64,000 nt of DNA, from NCBI RefSeq assembly GCF_002831585.1, contig NZ_CP025113.1, positions 4,169,001 to 4,233,000 on the forward strand, read 5' to 3'. Positions 45,569-54,425 of this stretch are shown one piece after another (the stretch's first letter is position 1; each line of letters opens with the position of its first letter). A program made the translations under genes and the position numbers. The DNA comes from Bradyrhizobium sp. SK17. GTDB taxonomy: Bacteria > Pseudomonadota > Alphaproteobacteria > Rhizobiales > Xanthobacteraceae. A model generated the notes under the pieces. That model worked only from the letters and a program-made list of their open reading frames with translations. It was not told where the DNA came from and made no database searches.

Positions 45569-46618
45569 ATGACCGTCAACAACAAGCGCGTGTTCTACGT
45601 CAAATACCTCGCCCACGAGATCTATGCCGATACCCTGAAGAAGCGGCCGGATGTCCGGCTCGATCGCCTGGAGAACGAGACGCCGGAGGCGCAATTCGCG
45701 CCCGTCCTGGCTGACGCGCATGCCTATCAGATCGGTGCGGCACGCGATGAGCTGGCGCCGCACTTCCATGCCCATGCCGAGCTGCTGAAGCGGGCGCCGA
45801 ACCTGTTGATCGTCTCCTCGAACGGCGCCGGCTTCGATCCCGTCGACGTCGAGGCCTGCACTGCGGCGGGCGTGCTGGTCGTCAACCAGTCCGGCGGCAA
45901 CGCCAACTCGGTCGCCGAGCACGCGCTCGGCATGATGCTGACGCTGTCGAAGCGGATCATCCAGTCCGACCGCCGGCTGCGGCGCGAGGCCAATGTCAAC
46001 CGCAACGACCTGATCGGCAACGAGCTGAAGGAGAAGACGGTCGGCATCGTCGGTCTCGGCAATGTCGGCCGCCGCATCGCCGAGCTGTGCAAGGGCCTCC
46101 TGCACATGAAGGTGATCGCCTACGATCCGTATCTGACGGCCGACGAGATGGCGAAGCGGGGCGGCGAGAAGGTCGAGCTCGACGATCTCTTGCGTCGCGC
46201 CGACTTCGTCTCGATCTCCTGTCCGCTGGACGGCAAGAGCCGGGGCATGATCGGCGCGCGTGAATTCGCGCTGATGCAGCCTCATGCGTACTTCGTCACG
46301 ACGGCGCGCGGCTTCATCCATGACGAGAAGGCTTTGGAAGAGGCACTGAGGGACAAGCGCATCGCCGGTGCCGGCCTCGACGTCTGGGCCAAGGAACCGC
46401 CGCCGCCGGATCATCCGCTGCTTCAGTTCGACAACGTGCTGGCGAGCCCGCACACCGCCGGCGTCACCCGCGAGGCGCGCATCAACATGGGCCGGATCGC
46501 CGCCGAACAGATCCTCGACGCGCTCGACGGCAAGCGCCCGCCGCGCATCATCAATCCCGAGGTCTGGCCGGTGTATGCCAAGCGGTTCGAGCAGGCGTTC
46601 GGGTTCATGCCGGGATAG
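45569..46618 (+). CDS. D-2-hydroxyacid dehydrogenase (phosphoglycerate dehydrogenase-like)
   Basis: 349-aa NAD-dependent dehydrogenase. It has a Rossmann motif (VGIVGLGNVGRRIAELCKG), the catalytic Arg region (YFVTTARGFIHDEKAL), a Glu in LDVWAKEPPPPDHPLL and the catalytic His in ASPHTAGVTREA. It lacks the ACT domain of SerA. ATG 45569; the TTG at 45557 is less likely. Its substrate in this operon is unknown. Confidence 0.9.
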   Translation: MTVNNKRVFYVKYLAHEIYADTLKKRPDVRLDRLENETPEAQFAPVLADAHAYQIGAARDELAPHFHAHAELLKRAPNLLIVSSNGAGFDPVDVEACTAAGVLVVNQSGGNANSVAEHALGMMLTLSKRIIQSDRRLRREANVNRNDLIGNELKEKTVGIVGLGNVGRRIAELCKGLLHMKVIAYDPYLTADEMAKRGGEKVELDDLLRRADFVSISCPLDGKSRGMIGAREFALMQPHAYFVTTARGFIHDEKALEEALRDKRIAGAGLDVWAKEPPPPDHPLLQFDNVLASPHTAGVTREARINMGRIAAEQILDALDGKRPPRIINPEVWPVYAKRFEQAFGFMPG

Positions 46619-47240
46619 GGCGCGGTAGTCGGTCTCGCCTTTGTCAGGTGAGCACACTTGTCAGGCTCCCTCTCCCCTTGCGGGAGAGGGTGGGGAGAGG
46701 GGTGGCCCTGGGCGAGATCATTGATGAAGCCACGGCTGTCGCAATTCGCACCCCGTGACGTTCAAGCCCGGAGTGAGAGAGCACCCGTGTGGTACCCCTC
46801 TCCCTAGCCCTCCCCCGCAAGGGGGGAGGGAACCATGCCATGGTGCATCCCTCACCAGAGAGGTGGGCCGTAGCTGCGCCCGGCCAAAATGTCGAAAACA
46901 ACCCCATGCAAAGCATGGTGGCGGCTGTCGCGTTCGGTCAGGCACCTTGGCGGGTCGGGCAACTCAGGGGTACATTTCCAATATTCCTAAATCGTTAGGT
47001 GGGCCGGGTTGCGAACGAGGATGCCGCTGCGGGAGGCCATCGTGCGCACGCGCTGCTGCGCCCAAAAGCAGCGGAGAAAATCTCCTTCGCCAACGCCTCG
47101 ATTGGGGCAATAAACCCACTGCCAAAGCCCCGTCCGGCAGCGCGGTCGTTGTTATTTCCCTTGAGATATCGACGGCTTAGCCGGAAATCGCCATCTTCCC
47201 GGTGTGCCCGACCAATTCGGGCACGGAAGGAAGACGTATC
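46619..47240. other. Intergenic region with REP-like elements, no gene seen
   Basis: 622-bp stretch. It contains an inverted pair of GC-rich repeats (46665-46702 and 46793-46832) and otherwise only short frames without ribosome binding sites. Nothing recognised in 46840-47240. Confidence 0.5.
46665..46832. repeat. Inverted pair of REP-like elements
   Basis: Element A at 46665-46702 contains the hairpin CCCTCTCCC-CTTGC-GGGAGAGGG followed by TGGGGAGAGGGG. Element B at 46793-46832 reads the same when reverse-complemented, with a slightly altered stem (CCCTCCCCC-GCAA-GGGGGGAGGG). They are separated by about 90 bp, a BIME-like composite. Confidence 0.7.
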
Positions 47241-47348
47241 ATGCGACAGGTCCAGTCATTGCTCCGCAACGCGCCCGCCAGGATCGGCCGTCGTCTTGCG
47301 CAGATCGTCGCGATTGCCGCCGCCAGCCTGCCGCAGGCCGGCGCCTAG
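47241..47348 (+). CDS. Possible 35-aa basic peptide
   Basis: Short ORF starting at ATG 47241 with GAAGGAAG about seven bases upstream. The product is basic with a hydrophobic centre (RRLAQIVAIAAASLPQAG). No family. It may be a chance ORF. Confidence 0.3.
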   Translation: MRQVQSLLRNAPARIGRRLAQIVAIAAASLPQAGA

Positions 47349-47454
47349 TTTTCCCCCGCTGCGACGCTATGTGCGTCGAATTAACTCAGTCCCACCTCGT
47401 GTCGGTGCTAGCGTGTGATCCCCGGGCTCTGCCGGTGCAGCAGGGAGGGTTTCC

Positions 47455-47670
47455 ATGTCACGCTTCGTCGTTCACTTCATGAAGGACGTGCTCGGCGGCA
47501 ATGGCCGCCAGCGCGAGGTCTGCCAGGGCGCGCTCGAGATCGACGCCGTGAGCGAAGGTCAGGCCACCGAAATGGCCAAAGTCAAATTCTGCCAGGAGCA
47601 ATCGCTGTGCGACTGCTCGCTGCATGCCGACCGCATCCGGATCGATGCGGCCGACTTGCACGTGAGCTGA
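47455..47670 (+). CDS. Conserved-looking 71-aa hypothetical protein
   Basis: 71-aa protein (FVVHFMKDVLGGNGRQREVC; FCQEQSLCDCSLHADRI) behind a strong CAGGGAGGG site. Four cysteines including C-x-C may bind metal. No family recognised. A single gene between ilvD (convergent) and the repeat region. Confidence 0.65.
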   Translation: MSRFVVHFMKDVLGGNGRQREVCQGALEIDAVSEGQATEMAKVKFCQEQSLCDCSLHADRIRIDAADLHVS

Positions 47671-47703
47671 TCAGACGGGTTTCGTGTGTGGCCTGCGGGA
47701 ATC

Positions 47704-47726
47704 ACCTCTCCCCGCTGGGGAGAGGT
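47704..47726. repeat. REP-like hairpin behind ilvD
   Basis: ACCTCTCCCC-GCT-GGGGAGAGGT, perfect 10-bp stem, between the convergent stops of the 71-aa gene and ilvD. A related sequence is at 53776-53822. Confidence 0.65.
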
Positions 47727-47749
47727 CAGGGAAGCTGCGGGCGCCGCGA

Positions 47750-49594
47750 TCACTCCGGCAGGATGCGCACCGCGCCCTTGGCGGCGCTGCTCGCGAATGC
47801 CGCGTAGGCCTTCAGCGCGGTGGAGACGGCGCGCTTGCGCGGTGCCGCCGGCTTCCACGCGGCGTTGCCCTTGGCGTCCATCGCCGCACGGCGACGCTTG
47901 AGCTCGGCATCGTCGACCGCGAGGTGGACCTTGCGGTTCGGGATGTCGAACTCGACGATGTCGCCTTCCTCGGCGAGACCAATCAGGCCGCCTTCGGCGG
48001 CTTCAGGCGAGACGTGGCCGATCGACAGGCCCGACGATCCGCCGGAGAAGCGGCCATCGGTGATCAGCGCGCAGGCCTTTCCGAGCCCCTTCGACTTCAG
48101 ATAGCTGGTCGGATACAGCATCTCCTGCATGCCCGGACCACCGCGCGGACCCTCATAGCGGATCAGCACCACGTCGCCGGCCTTCACCTTGTTGGTGAGG
48201 ATGCCCTCGACCGCCGCGTCCTGGCTCTCGAAAATGCGCGCCGGGCCTGAGAACTTCAGGATGCTCTGGTCGACGCCGGCGGTCTTCACGATGCAGCCGT
48301 CCTCGGCAAGATTGCCGAACAGCACGGCGAGGCCGCCGTCCTTGGAATAGGCATGCGCGGCGTTGCGGATCACGCCGTTCTCGCGATCGGCGTCGACCTC
48401 ATCGAAGCGGCTGTTCTGGCTGAAAGCCTCCTGGGTCGGCACGTTGCCCGGTGCGGCGCAGTAGAAGTTGCGCACCTTGTCGCTTGATGTCCGCATCACG
48501 TCCCAGCGGTTCAGCGCGTCGTCCAGCGTCGTGCTGTGCACGGTCGGGCCGTCGGTGGTGAGCAGCTTGGCGCGGTCGAGCTCGCCGAGGATCGCCATGA
48601 TGCCGCCGGCGTGATGCACGTCCTCCATGTGGACGTCCTGCACCGAGGGCGCGACCTTGCAGAGCACCGGCACCTTTCGGGAAAGCCGGTCGATGTCGTT
48701 CATCGTGAACGGCACTTCGCCTTCGCGCGCCGCGGCGAGCAAATGCAGCACGGTGTTGGTCGAACCGCCCATCGCGATGTCGAGCGTCATCGCGTTCTCG
48801 AACGACTTGAAGTTCGCGATGTTGCGCGGCAGCACCTTGGCGTCGTCCTGCTCGTAATAGCGGCGGGCCAGATCGACGATCAGATGGCCGGCCTCGACGA
48901 ACAGGCTCTTGCGGTCGGCATGGGTCGCCAGCACCGAGCCGTTGCCGGGCAGCGCCAGGCCGAGCGCCTCGGTCAGGCAGTTCATCGAATTCGCGGTGAA
49001 CATGCCGGAGCAGGAGCCGCAGGTCGGGCAGGCCGAGCGCTCGATGGCCTCGACCTCTTCATCCGTGACGTTGGAATCGGCGGCCGCGACCATGGCGTCG
49101 ATCAGGTCGACTGCGCGCTTCTTGCCCTTGAGCAGGATCTTGCCCGACTCCATCGGGCCGCCCGAGACGAACACGGTCGGGATGTTCAGGCGCAGCGTCG
49201 CCATCAGCATGCCGGGCGTGATCTTGTCGCAGTTGGAGATGCAGACCATGGCGTCGGCGCAATGCGCGTTGACCATGTATTCGACGCTGTCGGCGATCAG
49301 CTCGCGCGAGGGCAGGCTGTAGAGCATGCCGTCATGGCCCATCGCGATGCCGTCGTCGACCGCAATGGTGTTGAACTCCTTGGCAACGCCGCCGGCCTTC
49401 TCGATCTCGCGCGCCACCAGCTGGCCGAGATTCTGCAAATGGACATGGCCGGGCACGAACTGGGTGAAGGAATTGACCACCGCGATGATCGGCTTGCCGA
49501 AATCCTCGTTCTTCATGCCGGTGGCGCGCCAGAGGCCGCGTGCACCCGCCATGTTGCGGCCGTGGGTGGTGGTGCGGGAGCGATAGGCGGGCAT
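47750..49594 (-). CDS. ilvD: Dihydroxyacid dehydratase
   Basis: 614-aa enzyme of branched-chain amino acid synthesis (2,3-dihydroxyisovalerate to 2-oxoisovalerate). Iron-sulfur cysteines lie in [15 protein letters not shown] and [19 protein letters not shown], with the Mg/substrate region [15 protein letters not shown]. The ending ([20 protein letters not shown]) is typical. ATG 49594 has CAAGGA seven bases upstream, giving the usual length; the frame opens at 49618. Single core gene. Confidence 0.96.
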   Translation of the reverse strand: MPAYRSRTTTHGRNMAGARGLWRATGMKNEDFGKPIIAVVNSFTQFVPGHVHLQNLGQLVAREIEKAGGVAKEFNTIAVDDGIAMGHDGMLYSLPSRELIADSVEYMVNAHCADAMVCISNCDKITPGMLMATLRLNIPTVFVSGGPMESGKILLKGKKRAVDLIDAMVAAADSNVTDEEVEAIERSACPTCGSCSGMFTANSMNCLTEALGLALPGNGSVLATHADRKSLFVEAGHLIVDLARRYYEQDDAKVLPRNIANFKSFENAMTLDIAMGGSTNTVLHLLAAAREGEVPFTMNDIDRLSRKVPVLCKVAPSVQDVHMEDVHHAGGIMAILGELDRAKLLTTDGPTVHSTTLDDALNRWDVMRTSSDKVRNFYCAAPGNVPTQEAFSQNSRFDEVDADRENGVIRNAAHAYSKDGGLAVLFGNLAEDGCIVKTAGVDQSILKFSGPARIFESQDAAVEGILTNKVKAGDVVLIRYEGPRGGPGMQEMLYPTSYLKSKGLGKACALITDGRFSGGSSGLSIGHVSPEAAEGGLIGLAEEGDIVEFDIPNRKVHLAVDDAELKRRRAAMDAKGNAAWKPAAPRKRAVSTALKAYAAFASSAAKGAVRILPE

Positions 49595-49747
49595 CGTAAA
49601 TCCTTGGGCTATGGCCATTTTTTAAGGGAGATGGCAGCCCTTATGCCTGCCCGTGGGGGCGGATTCAAGCGCGGAACCGCATGGCTGAGCCCCGCAATTC
49701 GGGCAATGCCGCGCCGCCGGCTTGAGCTCGGTCGGTCAGGTGCATCT

Positions 49748-49778
49748 GGCCAAGCTACATCTGTATCCGGCCAAGCTA
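49748..49778. repeat. Direct repeats at the edge of the low-GC island
   Basis: GGCCAAGCTA occurs twice (49748-49757 and 49769-49778), 21 bp apart. Similar short motifs (GGCCGGACAA) appear near 52209 at the other edge. Multiple short terminal repeats are seen at IS21-family ends, so this could be an element remnant. No transposase is present. Confidence 0.3.
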
Positions 49779-49864
49779 GAAGGGAGTCCATTTTGCCGAG
49801 GAATCGGCGGAGAGCTTACTCTTGTTGAGTCCATCTTCTGGACAAAGCTGAGTCGAAGGGAAGG

Positions 49865-50782
49865 CTACTTTGCAGTGCGCGGCCTTAGCTTCGCTGCCAC
49901 CTCGTCACAGCGCTTCATGGCCCAGCAAAGCTCAGGAATTTCTTTCGCGACGGCGCATTCATAGACTTGCGCGAGGCCGATCCGCAACTGGTAGCAACCC
50001 AGCGCGAGCGCATCGTGGGAGAGGTCGGGGCAATGGTCCTCAAGGAAGCGCGCTTGCGCTTCCATGCAAGCAAGCCATGGACGCCAAAAGAAGATGTTCG
50101 CAACGTCATATAGAGGATCACCGAACATCGCCTCGCTCCAATCGATGACGCCCGTGATTGTCACGCCATCAGTCAGGACGTTGTTTGACCCAAAATCCGC
50201 ATGAACCAGCCTTCGTGTTTCTGGGCATCCTGACAACAGGTCTTGTAACTTGCTCATATGCTCGGCGCACCAGCGCGAGCTCACCAGCGCATTGACGCGG
50301 CTCCAGTCATACCGATGTGGATCGGCGACGGCTGCCAAGAAATCCCTCCAGTGCGTGTATTCACCGACACCACGGGAATCGAACGGACCGAAGCCTGTCG
50401 TCTCGGGAAGTGGCGCATCGGCGATCGCCTGCATGGCTTGGGCCACCGCCGCGGTCACGCCCGGCAACGCTGCTGGCGCCAGGTCCTGCAGCGTTACGCC
50501 TGCCGCGCGCCTTGAGATGCAGTATGGCAGATCTTCTGTCTCACCTATCAAGACTATTTCGGGGATCGGCAGAGCGGCTGACCCGAACTGTTGATGGCAA
50601 TATGCATCCTTATGGAATCCTGACGGGGACCGGTTTGCGCGGACGATGAACTCCTCGCCACCGACACGAATGCCGAAAGCCAGCGACTCCTCACCCGGCG
50701 AAACGCGGTGCACTGCGGACACATGACCAAAGTCGCGTGTCACAGCCGCCAATATGGTGTCTTCGGAGATTGCAGGTCTCAT
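49865..50782 (-). CDS. Hygromycin-B-phosphotransferase-like kinase (APH(4) family)
   Basis: 305-aa APH-fold kinase. Long stretches look like the classical hygromycin B 4-O-kinase: SAALPIPEIVLIGE, YCISRRAAGVTLQDL, the catalytic loop LVHADFGSNNVLTD, the metal loop GVIDWSEAMFGDP, and VANIFFWRPWLACMEAQARF. Conservation is spread over the whole length, not only the motifs. ATG 50782 has GGGAAGAAG upstream. GC and codon use are lower than in neighbours, suggesting acquisition. Function by similarity: phosphorylation of hygromycin or a related aminocyclitol; an unrelated natural substrate is possible. Confidence 0.85.
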   Translation of the reverse strand: MRPAISEDTILAAVTRDFGHVSAVHRVSPGEESLAFGIRVGGEEFIVRANRSPSGFHKDAYCHQQFGSAALPIPEIVLIGETEDLPYCISRRAAGVTLQDLAPAALPGVTAAVAQAMQAIADAPLPETTGFGPFDSRGVGEYTHWRDFLAAVADPHRYDWSRVNALVSSRWCAEHMSKLQDLLSGCPETRRLVHADFGSNNVLTDGVTITGVIDWSEAMFGDPLYDVANIFFWRPWLACMEAQARFLEDHCPDLSHDALALGCYQLRIGLAQVYECAVAKEIPELCWAMKRCDEVAAKLRPRTAK

Positions 50783-51096
50783 AACTTCTTCCCAGTTGAA
50801 CGCTTGCGGCCCAGCAAGGCTGTTGCGATTTGGGGTGTAGAACTTGCATCGCAGCACCGGTCATTGTTCGACCAGGCGAGCTTCAAGTGCAGCCCTAACG
50901 AAGAGGTCATGGAGATCATCCAGGGCGGATCGGTGTCGTGGCAGCCTGGGCGACAGCGAGGATTGGGATTCTAACCTGATACGCTTCATCATTTGAGTGA
51001 AAGCTCAGTGACCCAATAGGCCATGTCAACGATGATCCGCGAACGCTGCTACTCCAATCAACGCTGGATGAAATCCCCATGGTAGGCCACCCTTTG
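50783..51096. other. Intergenic region, no gene seen
   Basis: 314-bp lower-GC gap between the phosphotransferase-like and DUF1989 genes. No promoter motif or repeat was recognised and no frame looks coding. Confidence 0.4.
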
Positions 51097-51690
51097 CTAG
51101 GTGATGGTGACTTCTATCGATGTGCATTTGCTGCCGTTGGTCGGATGAAAATCAACTGAGCAAGCCGTTACAACTATGAGCAGATCGTCCTCGGCGCGAA
51201 GAACAACGTAACCGCCTGGTGGGTTGATAGAGGGGAGTACCTCCAATCGTCCGTCTGGCCGCGGGGGCGAGTTCTGAAAAAGATTCACGGGGTCTGGAAC
51301 AGTAGGCAGCGTGACACCTGCGCGCGACAATGCTTTCAAGAAATTGTCCCGGCAATTGGGATGCCCGTGGAGGCCGGCCCTGACGTAGAGCGCATCGTCG
51401 CAGGGTGGAAAGAGCATATCATGAGGTCCGGGAGAGCCGGATTCAATCAGCGTCAACAGCGGTTTGCTTTGCTTGCTGTAGAAGCTATCTCCCACATCTG
51501 GAAACATCTTTTCATTGATGTCCCGGGTATGACCAGTGCTGATCCAGTCCATGGGCTCACTTGATGTAATCGCCCAGAAGTCGGCCACCTGCTGTCCGTC
51601 TGGATCGGTCACGGTGATATGTTCGCCACATGCAACTCGGATGGAGCAGCCACTCCGAGGCTCGACGACGTAGTTTCGCGGCGTTTTCAT
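51097..51690 (-). CDS. DUF1989 / urea-carboxylase-associated-like protein
   Basis: 197-aa protein with family landmarks VTDPDGQQVADFWAITSSEP, STGHTRDINEKMFPDVGDSFYS (split here: TRDINEKMFPD and GDSFYSKQSKPLLTL), LFPPCDDALY and CRDNFLKALSRAGV. Members next to urea carboxylase are UcaA-like; here the gene stands alone in the low-GC island. It may be a metal-binding (Cys/His) enzyme subunit. Start ATG 51690 without a strong ribosome binding site. Confidence 0.8.
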   Translation of the reverse strand: MKTPRNYVVEPRSGCSIRVACGEHITVTDPDGQQVADFWAITSSEPMDWISTGHTRDINEKMFPDVGDSFYSKQSKPLLTLIESGSPGPHDMLFPPCDDALYVRAGLHGHPNCRDNFLKALSRAGVTLPTVPDPVNLFQNSPPRPDGRLEVLPSINPPGGYVVLRAEDDLLIVVTACSVDFHPTNGSKCTSIEVTIT

Positions 51691-51754
51691 CTTGCCAATC
51701 GCTTTCTGGAAGGTTGAGTGTCCGGGAAAGTGGGCCTGCTATACGGTTGCTCCA

Positions 51755-52006
51755 AGACAGTCTGGATTGGCTCCATTGCACGGAGCGGCAATCGTGTCGG
51801 TCGGTTCGGCCGTCCTATTCTTGCCGGTGTATCTCGCCGTAAACGGCTTTCGCGTTCCCGCTGCTCCGCTTTCGGACATTCTCTTCCAAGCCACGTTTCA
51901 GGGTATTGCCGCAACTGTTCTTTCTCTATTTCTGTACGGCAAGGCGATAACAATCCTTGGCGGATCGGCGGGAGCGGCATTCGGAGCGCTTGTGCCCGCG
52001 CTTGCA
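51755..52006 (+). pseudogene. Fragment of an EamA/DMT-family transporter
   Basis: About 84 codons look like the C-terminal half of a drug/metabolite transporter: LHGAAIVSVGSAVLFLPVYL (one segment) and ILFQATFQGIAATVLSLFLY with AITILGGSAGAAFGALVPAL. The N-terminal half is absent (the frame starts inside the DUF1989 promoter), and after about 52006 the reading becomes non-homologous. It is a remnant inside the low-GC island. Confidence 0.6.
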
Positions 52007-52295
52007 CGGGATCTCGAAAATCGACGACGATGCTGCTCTAAACCGCTTCAGACGCAGGTAGAATATGGGTGCAGAAGGCGGTCTCAGCGAGACGACTCAG
52101 CCTTGTCCGGAGAATCAGCATTTTCGACTCAGGCCTACCTGGATATCAGACTCACCTCGCGGTGTCCGACTCACCCGTTTTCGCGGGGGGTGGACTCAGC
52201 TCTACATTGGCCGGACAAGGTGCATTAGGTGGACGCGCCGGCAAGCCGGACGAAGCACGACGAACGACAAACAACGAAGAACAAGGGAGAGACGC
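52007..52295. other. Right edge of the low-GC island
   Basis: Non-coding stretch with repeated GACTCA-type words (at about 52087, 52130, 52190) and TTGGCCGGACAAG (52208-52220), a possible decayed mobile-element end. Normal GC resumes at about 52230. Confidence 0.35.
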
Positions 52296-52853
52296 GTGGC
52301 AAGGCTGCCCCTGATTGATCCGGAGACCACCGGCGGAGACCTCCGCGCCGCATTCGACCGCATGCCGGTCAAGCTCAATATCTTTCGCATGATGGCTCAT
52401 GCCGAAGCCAATGCATTGCCCGTGATGCGGCTCGGCAATTCGATCCTGCACAAGCAGAAGCTCTCCGCGGTCAACCGAGAGCTCTTGATCCTGCAAGCCG
52501 CGCAGCTCGAGGGCGGCGCCCATGAATGGCGGCAGCATGTGCCGATCGCGCTCGGCGTCGGCGTCACCCAGGCGCAGATCGATGCGGTCGAGCGCGGCCA
52601 CTACGACGATGCCGCGCTCAACGCGGCCGAGCGCGCGCTGCTCGGCTTCGGCCGCGAGGTGGTCGAAAAGGTGCGGGTCGGCGATGCCGCTTTCGCGGGT
52701 GTTCGCAAGCATTTCAGCGCTCAGGAAATCGTCGAGGCGATCGTGGCGCTCGGCTTCTACATGATGATGGCGCGGCTGACGGAAGCGACCGAGACCGATC
52801 TCGATCCGGCCGCCGGCATGGCGGTCTATGAAGGCGGCAAGAAGCGGAGTTGA
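52296..52853 (+). CDS. Carboxymuconolactone decarboxylase-family (AhpD-like) protein
   Basis: 185-aa all-helical protein. The core EANALPVMRLGNSILHKQKL, SAVNRELLILQAAQLEGGAHEW and a C-terminal helix match the CMD family. The AhpD C-x-x-C is absent (EGGAHEW occupies the usual position), so decarboxylase-like or unknown chemistry is more likely than peroxidase reduction. GTG 52296 follows AAGGGAGAG. It sits 4 bp before an SDR gene, forming a two-gene operon. Confidence 0.85.
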   Translation: MARLPLIDPETTGGDLRAAFDRMPVKLNIFRMMAHAEANALPVMRLGNSILHKQKLSAVNRELLILQAAQLEGGAHEWRQHVPIALGVGVTQAQIDAVERGHYDDAALNAAERALLGFGREVVEKVRVGDAAFAGVRKHFSAQEIVEAIVALGFYMMMARLTEATETDLDPAAGMAVYEGGKKRS

Positions 52854-52857
52854 TGGG

Positions 52858-53733
52858 ATGTCGGAGACTTCGCAAGAGACTTCGCGAGAGACCCGGCAAG
52901 ATTCGAAGCCGGAGCGTTATGTCCGTCCGCTGAGCGCTGAATCCTCCGGCACCGCGCCGGGCAGGGGGCGCCTCCAGGGCCGCCGCATCCTGGTGGTGGG
53001 CGGCGGCCAGCGCGTGTTCGATGCCGCGACCGATCCGATCGGCAATGGCCGCGCCATGAGCCTGTTGTTCGCGCGGGAGGGCGCGCAGGTCGCGGTCGCC
53101 GACCTCAGCCGCGCCTCCGCCGAGGACACGGTCGCGCGGGTCGCGGCTGACGGCGGCCGCAGTTTCGCGATCGCCGCTGACGTCACCAGGGAGGCCGACG
53201 TCATCAGGATGATTGACGAAGCTCATCACGGGATGGGTGGGCTCGACGGCATGGTCCTGAACATCGGCACCTTCGGCAAGACCGGGCTCGACAATGTCAG
53301 CGCGGAAGAATGGAACAGGATCTACGACGTCAATGTCCGCGGGCCGATGCTGTGCTGTCGCGCGGCGTTGCCGAAATTCGACGACGGCGGCTCCATCGTC
53401 TTCATCTCCTCGATCGCGGCGCTGAAGGCCGGATCGCAGATGGCGGTCTATGATTCCTCCAAGGCCGCGCTCGGCGGGTTGATGCGCAACATCGCGCATG
53501 GCGGCGCGCGGCGCGGCATCCGCGCCAACCTGGTCTATCCAGGCCTCGTCGACACGCCGAACGGCCGCGAGGCCGGCGCCGGCCGGCCGTCGCGCGGCAA
53601 GGGCCACGTCCCGTTCGGCCGCCAGGCGACGGCGTGGGAGATCGCCTATGCCGTGCTGTTCTTCATGTCGGACGAAAGCGTCTATGTCACCGCGCAGACG
53701 CTCGCGGTGGATAGCGGGCTGAGCGGGCTCTAA
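52858..53733 (+). CDS. Short-chain dehydrogenase/reductase (SDR)
   Basis: 291-aa SDR oxidoreductase. A 40-residue polar N-terminal extension precedes the Rossmann motif VVGGGQRVFDAATDPIGNGR, an unusual long glycine loop. The active site is SSIAA with YDSSKAALGG (Y-x-x-x-K), and the structural motif VLNIGTFG replaces NNAG. ATG 52858. Downstream partner of the CMD-family gene; substrate unknown. Confidence 0.87.
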   Translation: MSETSQETSRETRQDSKPERYVRPLSAESSGTAPGRGRLQGRRILVVGGGQRVFDAATDPIGNGRAMSLLFAREGAQVAVADLSRASAEDTVARVAADGGRSFAIAADVTREADVIRMIDEAHHGMGGLDGMVLNIGTFGKTGLDNVSAEEWNRIYDVNVRGPMLCCRAALPKFDDGGSIVFISSIAALKAGSQMAVYDSSKAALGGLMRNIAHGGARRGIRANLVYPGLVDTPNGREAGAGRPSRGKGHVPFGRQATAWEIAYAVLFFMSDESVYVTAQTLAVDSGLSGL

Positions 53734-53775
53734 AGCGGGATGAGTTCGAGTTGAATCGGCTCGGCGCGGCGTTGG

Positions 53776-53822
53776 CTCACCTCTCCCCGTCGGGGAGAGG
53801 TCGGCGCGAAGCGCCGGGTGAG
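53776..53822. repeat. REP-like element
   Basis: CTCACC...GGTGAG with inner stems CTCTCCCC-GTC-GGGGAGAG and GGCGC-GAA-GCGCC, between the SDR and GFA genes. It shares the CCTCTCCCC hairpin with 47704-47726. Confidence 0.7.
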
Positions 53823-53981
53823 GGCTCTTGGCCTTTCGATAGACCGTAGCTGGCGCGTTTTCGTCACGCCGAACCTTTGCGTTAGTTTTTCTCACAGGAT
53901 GCGCGAGTTCTTGCCGGTTGTCCCATCTTAACTTTGCGGATAGGTCGAGGCGTGGGCGTGGTCTGGACAGGAGACGGCAAC

Positions 53982-54407
53982 ATGGCGGGCGATACGAACG
54001 TTCGGGCAGGTCAGTGTCATTGCGGGGCAGTGCGCTTCGAGGTGACACTCAGCGATGGCTTCAATTCGATCCGCCGCTGCACCTGCTCCTACTGCCGCAT
54101 GCGCGGCGCCGTCGTCGCCATGGCGGAAATGGGTGGGATCAAGTTCCTGCACGGCGAGGACGCGTTGACGAGCTACCGCTTCCACACCGGATCGGCGCAG
54201 CACTTCTTCTGCTCCAGTTGCGGGATCTACACGCACCATCAACGGCGATCCGACCAGAGCCTCTATGCGGTCAACGTGGCTTGCCTCGACGGGCTGAGCC
54301 CGTTCGATTTCCCCGAGGTGCCGGTCATGGATGGCGTCAACCACACCAACGACACCGGCAAGCCGACGCGGCGCGCAGGTACGCTGCGCTTCATCCCGGC
54401 CGACTAG
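53982..54407 (+). CDS. GFA (glutathione-dependent formaldehyde-activating)-family protein
   Basis: 141-aa zinc protein of the CENP-V/GFA fold. Zinc ligands: C12-C14 (QCHCGAVRF), C33, C35, C38 (RCTCSYC) and C77, C80 (CSSC). Some members help conjugate formaldehyde to glutathione, but most have unknown substrates. ATG 53982 follows AGGAGA. Single gene, convergent with the LysR gene. Confidence 0.88.
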   Translation: MAGDTNVRAGQCHCGAVRFEVTLSDGFNSIRRCTCSYCRMRGAVVAMAEMGGIKFLHGEDALTSYRFHTGSAQHFFCSSCGIYTHHQRRSDQSLYAVNVACLDGLSPFDFPEVPVMDGVNHTNDTGKPTRRAGTLRFIPAD

Positions 54408-54425
54408 CCATCGCCATTCGCCTGA

